Positions 56,701 through 64,000 of a DNA stretch of 64,000 nucleotides are shown one piece after another. Made by a program: the position numbers and the translations under genes. Where the stretch lies: NCBI GenBank assembly GCA_964019055.1, contig OZ025221.1:1059001-1123000 (forward strand), read 5' to 3'. A model generated the notes under the pieces. It was not told the origin of the DNA, ran no database searches, and was given only the letters and a program-made list of their open reading frames with translations. This DNA is from Anthopleura xanthogrammica (Eukaryota > Cnidaria > Anthozoa > Actiniaria > Actiniidae). Within the stretch, counting starts at the first letter, position 1, and each line of letters opens with the position of its first letter.

Positions 56701-59700
56701 GACCACGGGTGACACAAGAAACAAATCCAAACTGACGGGGGAAAACATTTTATCCAATATATATGGTCGTCGAAAAAAGGCACGCCTTTTTAGAAAAAAT
56801 ATCGCAGCAAGTTTGCATTAAAATCCATGGGTGTTTACACTTGCGATTGATTGCAATAAAATTACTGGTGCAAACGGACCTTACAGTATAGTTAGCTTAC
56901 AGTATCTACAGTCAAACAAAAATATATATTAAAAAATAAGAGAACAACTGAGTCAATCCTTCGTGCTTTTATTTACTTGTCGCTTTGTGGTGATATAATT
57001 TTATCGGTGTTTGAAAAAAAGTAAATCTTGAACAGAAATATCCTTTGATAGCAATCAACTTCGTGCTACTTTACATAGAATCTTTATGTACAATACATAA
57101 TTATAGATGCCAAGTTTTTGCGATTAAGTCTACGGATTATTTAGAATAATTAGCAGCCCAATGGCTGAATTACATATATTTATATTATTAAAGACTGATA
57201 ATTACATAGTCATAATAGATAAATATATAAATGAAAATATATAATCCCTAATATAAAAATAGAACGGCAAAACGAATTACTAAAATGTACTAATACTAAT
57301 GGTAATAATAAATATATGTATTCGAAACTAGCTACTATATTCTAAGTTTCTTTTAATGCTTGAGGCCATAATAAAAGTGTTTTTAAAGCGATCTGTCTTG
57401 TACTTGGGTACTGAGAAGATTATGTGATGGTAGGCAAAGCAATTGGATTTTGAGGTGAATCAATATCGTTATTTTGGACGCCAAAAACTCGCAGCCACTT
57501 TTCTCTCAGTTCCCTTGTACGTACACCATAAATGAGAGGATTAATGAATGAATTAAGCAGTACAAATGTTTCAGCCCATGGCTGCAAAAAAACCAAGGCA
57601 GGAACGTTTCTTAAATTCAACCCAAAAACCTGGGTTAAAAGCACAAAAATAAGCAATGGAATAAAAGAAAGTATGAAGCATCCAAGAAGAAGAGCAGCTA
57701 CTATGGCACCTTTGTGGTTTTGCAGAGTGTTTTGATGATTGGCGTTTTGCTGCTGTTGACCTATTAGTCGTTTCTGTTTTCTTATGGCAGCAAAGATTCG
57801 AACATAGAAGTAAACTATACATCCTATCATTATATATTTTAGTATTACATTGAACTTATCGACGGGAAAATATATTTTGAAAGTTAAAAAGACAAAGTAA
57901 AGAATCACTAAAATAGCATTAAGAGTCCAAAGTCCTATCGTTGCATAAGTGAGTCTCTTGACTGTGATTCGTGTTGCGTGTTCGTATGGATGGATAATGG
58001 CCACATACCTCTCATATGTGAGAACTACGAGTTGATAAAAAGACGCACCTACCAAAAGAGCCTTGCCAAGAAAGAACGCAGATTCCAAATCACAACTTGA
58101 TGCCTCGTTTTTCAAATAGGAAATTTCTTTGACAATGAATAATGGTTGGCAAACCAGTCCAACAAGAAAGTCAGTCAAGGCTAAATAAGCCAGGACTATC
58201 ACTCGCTCAACCTGAAGAGATGGATACTTCCAAACAACGAAAATAATCAGAGCGTTGAGAAACAACGTCAATGGCATCGTCATGAAGTTGACAGAAATGG
58301 CCAAGCCTGTAGAGACTTTTACTGCTTGGTTAAAGGAAGACAGCGCCCAGGCTACGTGTGGGATCTCTATTGGACACTCCCCTAGCGAGATTTTGTCTGT
58401 GGATGTATTTGCTGCCAACATATCTTCTGTGTCGTTCATTGTACTGATATTCATCATATTCATCCTCTGGAGCTTGTCTGGACCTTGATTTTCAGTTCTA
58501 GTCGATGACAAGTTACTGGAGTAAAGTTCTAAGTGTTCTCGCGGCAACGAAAAAATATATATAAGTTATTTACCACCTGAGTGATGTTCACGCCTCAAAT
58601 GACAACTTTGAAATGATGTTAGTCTGAAAGAATATGATAATTTATAGTAGGACTTAAAAGTACTTGGAAATCATAACACAAACTAATTATAATACAAAGT
58701 TCAGGAAGAACGACAAAATATAGACGTCTTTCAGACCACGTGCCATTCTCTTGAGAATAAGATTCTTTGTTTGAGTTGTATCCATATTTGTGAAACAATA
58801 AAATCACTCTAGAAAATGACAAGTGTTCTGAACTGATCATTAAGGCCGATTCACACGGTACAACTTTTGCTTACAGTTGTCGCATGCAATCTGTTTAGGC
58901 CACCCGCACAACACGAGTAACTTCGTGTAATTTTACATCGCTGTCACAACTTTTCCAGCAAGTTCTAAGGTTGATTGCACGACACAATTCTTGTGTAAGA
59001 GTGGCGTAAGCAGATTGCATGTGACAGGTGTAAGCAAAAGTTGTACCATGTAAATCGGTCTTTACGCCTAAGCTTAAAGGGTCTAGTACAAAACAATCTC
59101 TTTAATTCTATGCAACGAACAGTTTATTTGGCTAAGACTGCATAAACAATGAAGCGACAAATTCTTTCTCTAGTTATGGGAGCAGGTGTTCAGTTTTGTA
59201 CGTTGGTAAAAAGAAAAGGATTTTAGACTCTGCTCAGATATAATACGTTTTCCGGCAGAAAGTCGGGGGAAAATAGTTTTTGCCAGACCCTTTGTATTAC
59301 TAATTTTAGGAACATTATTCTCCAAATACTATTTCCTCGAAATGTTGCACGAAATGTGGAAGGATGTTTGCTAATAACTTGAATATTAATTTATTGTTAG
59401 GTTTTCCCTTAAGATTATTTTTTAGTTCCACTTTCCTTTTAAATTTGCACAAAACCCAAATTTATATTTTTCTATTTTTTTCTCTCAGAGATTTGTCAGA
59501 TAATCGGATTGAAACTTTGGAACAAGGAACCTTCTCAGGATTGCGGTCATTGGAAATACTGTAAAATAATAATAAGCAATTCAATACTACCTGCAAACAA
59601 AGTTATGACTAGCTGAAGATTTGGGACAACACTTAAGCCGCCGTTACACATAGTCTTTTCTTATGCAACTTGAACCGCGCGCAAAAAAGTTCAAGTCACA

Positions 59701-62700
59701 GGAGCTTTTTTAGCGTGTAACACCCCCTCGTGCAACTTATTTTTCAAACATAAAAGTTGCACGAAAAGTTGATTTGGTTTCTATTTTCTCAACACATTTC
59801 CGAACGTTGCAACGATAAAAGTACGTGTGACATACTCGTGTGCAACTTTTTTGCGCGTGGCTCAAGTTGCATGAAAAAAACTAAGTGTAACAGCGGCTTT
59901 AGAGAATCGAAACGGTTGCAGCTTACAAAAACGACTAAAATAATCGCGTCTAAATGATGAACAAGGAGTAAAATACAGATGTTCTTTGCCATCTTGTGTT
60001 GTTGCTTGTTGCTTTGAAGTGCGACAACCGTTTTTGAAATAGGTGTATATTAAGAATGGAAGGATGGATGGATAGGTTTGGGGGGGGGGGGGGGGGGAGG
60101 TAGGGGTCATTTGATCAATTGGCTAGATGTAATTTAATCAACGTATTGATTTTGTAGGTATTTAGTATATAATAACCTTAAGAAGCTTCAGTATGGCGTT
60201 TTCACAGGATTGTACTCCTTATATCAACTGTACGTAGAATTGTGTCTGAGAAGACTTGAGCGCATCATTCATAAACACGCTCACATGTACCAACTATAAA
60301 AAACAATGTCTTAACAGTAGTCAAAAAAAGCAACCCGAATTTATTGATTTTGGTGGTGTGAACCAGTAAATATCCCTATTTCCCAGGGACTTGTTGGAAT
60401 GTTCGATGCTTGGTGTCTAATATATACGGTATTATGATTATTTTTGCGGTTTGATTTTTGGTTTTCGGAGATAATAGATTATGAGTAACTTTGCTGACAG
60501 CAAAATTTTTTTTATTTTAAACTTAATGAAGACGAAAAGGCAATTTTTTTTTGGTGACTGCCGTATTTTTATCATATTTTACTTTTCCATAGCGACCTAC
60601 GAAAGAACAGTATTACCTATATCGATGATGGAGTATTTGAAGACCAAAGAAAAATTGAAATTTTGTAAGCTAATTGAGAATGAATGTGCGAAAAAAAAAA
60701 TGGCCACTATGTTGGATGATATAACAAAAGATATGGCCACCATGTTGGATGATATAACAAAAGACATGGCCACCATGTTGGATGATATAACAAAAGACAT
60801 GGCCACCATGTTAGATGATATAACAAAAGACATGGCCACTATGTTGGATGATATAACAAAAGATATGGCCACCATGTTGGATGATATAACATAAGACATG
60901 GCCACCATGTTAGATGATATAACAAAAGACATGGCCACCATGTTGGATGATATAACAAAAGACATGACCACTATGTTGGATGATATAACAAAAGACATGA
61001 CTACTATGTTGGATGATATAATAAAAGACATGACCACCATGTTGGATGATATAACAAAAGACATGGCCACCATGTTGGATGATATAACAAAAGACATGGC
61101 CACCATGTTGGATGGTATAAGAAAAGACATGACCACCATGTTGGATGATATAACAAAAGACATGGTCACCATGTTGGATGATATAACAAAAGACATGGCC
61201 ACCATGTTGGATGATATAACAAAAGACATGGCCACCATGTTGGAGGACATAACAAAAGACATGGCCATCCATACGTTGTTCAAATCAACAAAAAGGCGGC
61301 TATGACGTCACATGCTCACCAAGAATAGATAACACAGGTGTTGATTGGCAAATGTCAACTTGAAGATGAGATTGCTAAGAGGATTTTCTGTAATACAAGT
61401 CGTCAATTTTTATTTAATTATATTTTTCTTTGTTTGAGTAGGTATCTTAAAGCCAATAAAATTCGAATGGTTCGATCAGCAACTTTCAGAGGACTTCATT
61501 CACTGACAAATTTGTATGTTTTAGGAAAGAAAATGATTTAGAATAGTCCCCTTCACAGTTCCCTGCACTATCTTGAAAGGTAGCTGTGCCTTTTAGATCG
61601 AAGTGAGACGGGCAATGATAGAGACCTTTCTTTAACACCTTGAACAATTATCCACATATCTCTATCATTGCAAGCTCTTCGTTCGTCTCGCTTCGAGAAA
61701 ATCTGGATCCGCCCCTAAATCCCTAATGATTGGTGGAGAAATCACAAAGTTAGTGCCATCCGTTTATAACCCTAAAAGTTTATTTCTTAAACTTTTCAGG
61801 GAATTATCAAAGAATAATATAACGACTCTTGGTAATGGTACTTTCAACGAAACAAAAGTTTTGCACTCTCTGTAAGCTATAATAATGGTTGATCAAAGGA
61901 CAGCTTTTGTGCATGCTTTAATTTAGTTTTAGCACGTTCTTCAGGAACACTGTACTAGGCCACAATGGTTTTTCATGGCGGCGTCATATCACTACTACTA
62001 CCAAAATGCTTCTTGAATTTTGTTACAGTCAAAATGACTCAAGCGTACCCCCTAGAATCCATTAATGAATTTATTATTCGAATATTGGGTTCATCATTCA
62101 CTCTGACTCCAAACATTTGATTTGATTCTTCAACAATTGCCATGCCAAGGTAGAAAAACTCCCCAGAAAAGCCATCCCTTAGAATTTTAGGTGTGAAATG
62201 AATGTGAAATTTAGTCTTTGGATTTTTTAATGAAAACTCAGAGTGAATAATCAACTCAATATTCGAATAATAAAATCATTGATGGAGCCTAAGGGGAAAG
62301 CTTGAGCCGTTTTTACCGTAATAATAAACCCCTATTTGCAAGAACGTTGTCATAGAAAAAACAAAAAATAAAAACCAAAACAAAATAACAAATAGGAATT
62401 AATTAGAAATATTTTTTTATTTCGATACTGAATAAAGCCCCCTGGATTGGTTTACAATATAGCTGTTTTAGTATATACCAATCAGATAATCTCAAAGATG
62501 TCAGGCTAAATCTCAGGGACCGCGGAGCGTAATTTTGACTGCTCCGCGGTCCCTGAATCTTAGTTAAAAACAGTGAAACAATACACCAGTTTCACATTCG
62601 ATGTAAACCGCTGTTTTTGAAGACCACGGACTCATTTGCACAGGCATAGCCTCGTTTATGAGTCAGCTATTCAACGACACCATTAAAAGTCCGTGGGATT

Positions 62701-64000
62701 TCAAAACCTTGGTATTGTTCAACTTACACATTCTTTACGTTACAGTTGACTTTAGCAAATCATTAGCAACAACCAACTTTAATGTAAAGAATGTGCAAGT
62801 TGAATAATACCAATCCCATGGACTTTTAATGGTGTATTTGAATAGATGACTTATAAACGAGGCTAAGCCTGTACAAATGAGTCTGTGGTCTTCAAAAACA
62901 GCGGTTTGCATCGAATGTGAAACTGGAGTATTACACCTGTTTTGGAAAAATAATTATTTCCTATTTGATTTTTTTAAATGACAACGTTCTTGCGATTAGA
63001 TGTATTTATTATTATATTTATATATGTGTTTTCAAAAAAATTAAACCAATTTTGAAACAGTTTTTGCTGGCTTCTGACATCTCAATTTTGCAGTGACGTC
63101 GTTACTACCTGACGTCACTTTTTCAGATCAGCTGGAAGTTATTAATTATTTCAACAGGTTCTTAAGTGTAAACCAATTAGATGAAATTCAACCAGGAGCG
63201 TTCGAGGGACTACAATCTTTAGCAGAATTGTGAGTATGAGAAGCTATAGAGTTGTTAAATTGTGGGTCCAACTGCCCATAAAACCGCTAAAATAGAGCGA
63301 AAAATGTTCTCAATAATTTAACCTCCACCACAGGCAGCCCAAGCTCTCGTTCTGTATAGAGTTGTGATGAATATTTACGGTAATATTTTGTAGCATCTAA
63401 AATTGGTACTTTTCTGAATAGAAATGACTTACCTTGATAGCTTGTTTTGATGTCTGCTCGATTTTGAAGCCATTTGTGAGCGATTTACGGAGTCATTGCA
63501 TTTTGGTTCCCTCTACTAAAGAAAATCCCAAGGCTGCACACTCACGGCGACACCGACCTCTACTCGGAGCTCAATAAATCCAAGAAAAATTAAGCTATGG
63601 CCATAATCTCGCCACAGAATCAAAGTACACATGCCATTGCTTCTCTCCAGTACGCTCAATGTAACATTCTTTCTAAAACGTGAGTGCTAGAAGATATTTT
63701 CTTCCATGATAAATTTACTTTTGACTGCAAGTTGGCTTGTGATGGTCGCCATAATAGGTCGAATTGTATGATGGTTAGCGTTTTTAAACCCTAACGGGGG
63801 TAGACAGCGTCCCTTTTTTGGCACACAAACCCTAACCTACCAGGGTCCTCTAGTGTTTGCCAGACATCAAAACATTCAACAAGCTATCAAGGTACTCTTT
63901 TACTCTATAAAAGTACCAATCTTAAATGCTACAAAATATCACCGTTTACGCGTGTAAAAACTCTTTGGCACTGAGCAAAAAGCTCATACATTGAATGTGG
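50738..64000 (+). CDS. LRR receptor-like gene, 5' part (LGR-type exon layout)
   Basis: Exons seen: 50738-50807 (signal peptide MDILVKIILLFLLFSSV, about 23 residues), 52088-52196 (cysteine-rich LRR N-cap, CPSNCECKRG), then nine exons of exactly 72 bp: 52394-52465, 52984-53055, 53508-53579, 54209-54280, 59489-59560, 60158-60229, 61442-61513, 61800-61871, 63158-63229. Every 72-bp exon has the same phase (one base in, two bases out) and encodes one 24-residue repeat of form LxxNxIxxLxxGxFxGLxxLxxL. The gene runs off the right edge, so its C-terminus is unknown. One repeat per exon is typical of LGR-type glycoprotein-hormone/relaxin receptors, which end in seven membrane spans; a single-span LRR receptor is the alternative. 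Introns are full of repeats, and one holds an antisense GPCR. Confidence 0.92.
51248..51537 (+). repeat. Five tandem copies of a 58-bp unit
   Basis: Units contain gggaacaattgtcatctt, gacgacccgtgatatac and aggaggggcggggataccc. They are nearly identical (one unit has ttcgac for ttagac), so the expansion is recent. GC-rich against an AT-rich intron (LRR intron 1). Confidence 0.96.
51725..51945 (+). repeat. Dispersed repeat, pair member 2
   Basis: Matches 11220-11440. It is followed at 51955-52065 by a small fold-back (aaggtgaacttcac / gtgaagttcaacgtttgacctt). Confidence 0.7.
52209..52372 (+). repeat. (ACTG)n tetranucleotide array
   Basis: About 41 perfect units starting 12 bp after the LRR exon 2 donor and ending about 20 bp before the exon 3 acceptor, so they make up most of that intron. 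Confidence 0.97.
52481..52883. mobile_element. CCCGGGGG-ended transposon, 8-bp duplication, copy 1
   Basis: Begins CCC followed by 18 G and ends with a C run plus GGG. The inverted repeats continue through taaagtatcgggtatgctcg. Perfect 8-bp flanking duplication AAATAACG (52473-52480 and 52884-52891). Eight-base duplications suggest a hAT-like origin. No transposase. LRR intron 3. Confidence 0.9.
53655..54030 (+). repeat. (TTGGATG)n heptanucleotide array
   Basis: About 53 perfect 7-bp units in LRR intron 5. A 7-bp period gives open frames of Cys-Trp-Met-Leu-Asp-Val-Gly on one strand and His-Pro-Thr-Ser-Asn-Ile-Gln on the other; neither is a gene. Confidence 0.97.
54310..54594. mobile_element. 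CCCGGGGG-ended transposon, 8-bp duplication, copy 2
   Basis: The same terminal design (CCC plus G run, then C run plus GGG), inner inverted words gatgctccgcccg / cgggcggagcat. Perfect 8-bp duplication CTCCAATC (54302-54309 and 54595-54602). The interior differs from copy 1 but matches the fragment at 4753-4910. LRR intron 6. Confidence 0.9.
54925..55155 (+). repeat. Dispersed repeat, pair member 2
   Basis: Matches 38716-38955, with about one difference in six bases by eye. No fold-back structure. The following 55160-56120 is AT-rich intron with nothing recognised. Confidence 0.65.
56122..56592. mobile_element. Fold-back element, 470 bp
   Basis: Arms about 95 bp long include ggtttcgtccgccatcttga, tgacttcccgtaactcca and complements. 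AT-rich loop. It lies in the large LRR intron about 830 bp beyond the 3' end of the nested GPCR. Confidence 0.8.
57420..58463 (-). CDS. Class A GPCR nested antisense in LRR-gene intron
   Basis: Intact 347-residue single-exon receptor. The open frame extends upstream to 58547 but has no ATG there; the first ATG is at 58463 (MNMMNISTM). Seen: N-terminal sequons (NIS, NDT, NTS), LFLNALIIF in TM1, LALTDFL in TM2, a cysteine before TM3 (SSCDLES), TYERYVAIIHP in place of DRY, an intracellular loop 3 rich in Gln/Asn/Lys, FILSFIPLL in TM6 without the usual CWxP, and NPLIYGVR in TM7. It lies wholly within the 5.2-kb intron between LRR exons 54209-54280 and 59489-59560, on the opposite strand. Ligand unknown. 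Confidence 0.94.
   Translation of the reverse strand: MNMMNISTMNDTEDMLAANTSTDKISLGECPIEIPHVAWALSSFNQAVKVSTGLAISVNFMTMPLTLFLNALIIFVVWKYPSLQVERVIVLAYLALTDFLVGLVCQPLFIVKEISYLKNEASSCDLESAFFLGKALLVGASFYQLVVLTYERYVAIIHPYEHATRITVKRLTYATIGLWTLNAILVILYFVFLTFKIYFPVDKFNVILKYIMIGCIVYFYVRIFAAIRKQKRLIGQQQQNANHQNTLQNHKGAIVAALLLGCFILSFIPLLIFVLLTQVFGLNLRNVPALVFLQPWAETFVLLNSFINPLIYGVRTRELREKWLRVFGVQNNDIDSPQNPIALPTIT
58725..58835. mobile_element. Family C fold-back, single unit
   Basis: It carries ttcagaccacgtgccattctc and gagaataagattctttg, with a shortened right arm (atgacaagtgttctgaa). Confidence 0.65.
58843..59061. mobile_element. Harbinger-like MITE, TTA-flanked
   Basis: Termini AGGCCGATTCACACGGTAC and near complement, TTA on both sides (58840-58842, 59062-59064). 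The inner words gcaatctg and cagattgc also pair. Confidence 0.8.
59636..59898. mobile_element. Harbinger-like MITE, TTA-flanked
   Basis: Termini AGCCGCCGTTACACATAG and near complement, TTA on both sides (59633-59635, 59899-59901). The inner arm words ttgcgcgtggctcaagttgc pair with the left arm. LRR intron 7. Confidence 0.82.
60700..61260 (+). repeat. 33-bp minisatellite, 17 units (11-codon repeat)
   Basis: Seventeen tandem 33-bp units reading MATMLDDITKD in one frame, broken once by AAA to TAA at 60892-60894. The frame is otherwise open from an ORF at 60481 through to 61305. It lies in LRR intron 8, between exons 60158-60229 and 61442-61513, so it is probably not translated. Amino-acid changes are few (A/T/V, T/I, K, D/E/G). 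Confidence 0.95.
61546..61698. mobile_element. MITE family B, partial
   Basis: Left end after TA: gtccccttcacagttccctg, centre ctctatcattgcaagctc; the right arm is truncated at cgcttcgag. LRR intron 9. Confidence 0.75.
62505..62565. repeat. GC-rich hairpin
   Basis: Arms cagggaccgcggagc and gctccgcggtccctg are perfect complements around a 12-base loop. Confidence 0.8.
62568..62944. mobile_element. Long fold-back element, ~180-bp arms
   Basis: Near-perfect inverted repeat (for example cgctgtttttgaagaccac and complement) with a very short centre near 62757. One arm is also present alone at 30592-30760. LRR intron 10. Confidence 0.85.
63230..64000. other. Intron sequence at right edge
   Basis: Follows the last visible LRR exon. 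It shows a possible fold-back (accttgatagcttg near 63432 and caagctatcaaggt near 63880) and no further exon. Confidence 0.55.

Noticed and set aside
58464..58547. Upstream extension of the nested GPCR frame
   Set aside because: The frame opens with TTG, not ATG; the first ATG is at 58463.
60700..61260. Protein-coding repeat gene
   Set aside because: In-frame stop, location inside an LRR intron and open frames on both strands; kept only as a minisatellite.

Overview
The window is nuclear DNA from an animal, most likely an anthozoan cnidarian (coral or sea anemone). The evidence is AT-rich sequence, compact GT/AG-spliced genes, single-exon rhodopsin-family GPCRs, metazoan genes (ERCC1, GNPTG, an EGF domain, an LRR receptor) and a dense load of small fold-back elements, tRNA-like SINEs and simple repeats. 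The exact species cannot be read from the sequence. Exon models here were built by hand from reading frame, splice sites and family similarity, and every junction listed keeps phase.

Layout. 1-9.7 kb: repeats, one intact GPCR (2667-3644, +), a decayed retrotransposon tail and a GPCR pseudogene (7766-8415, -). 9.7-19.5 kb: a second intact GPCR (12687-13787, +) preceded by a 0.7-kb pyrimidine tract, a small spliced minus-strand gene with one EGF domain (15021-15598), and a truncated LINE (15935-16829). 19.9-33.0 kb: two housekeeping genes head to head, ERCC1 (minus, nine exons) and GNPTG (plus, ten exons), with start codons 481 bp apart. 34.5-36.5 kb: an unrecognised single-pass membrane protein (+). 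37.2-44.5 kb: an eight-exon gamma-glutamyltransferase-like gene (-). 44.6-50 kb: large microsatellites and a 57-bp satellite. 50.7 kb to the right edge: the 5' part of an LRR receptor gene (+) in which each 24-residue repeat is one 72-bp exon. A third intact GPCR (57420-58463, -) lies antisense inside its largest visible intron.

How the genes relate. They do not form a pathway. ERCC1 acts in nuclear DNA repair, GNPTG in Golgi tagging of lysosomal enzymes, the GGT-like enzyme in gamma-glutamyl chemistry, and the GPCRs, EGF-domain protein and LRR receptor in cell-surface signalling. ERCC1 and GNPTG probably share a bidirectional promoter. ERCC1, GNPTG and GGT-like all begin inside the same AAAGATGGCGG context, a YY1-like motif.

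Much of the non-coding DNA can be sorted into non-autonomous DNA transposon families by their target duplications: TTAA (piggyBac-like), TA (mariner-like), TTA (Harbinger-like) and perfect 8-bp duplications around elements that end in CCC plus long G runs. I found no CRISPR array, rRNA gene, convincing intact tRNA gene, virus or new multi-gene system.
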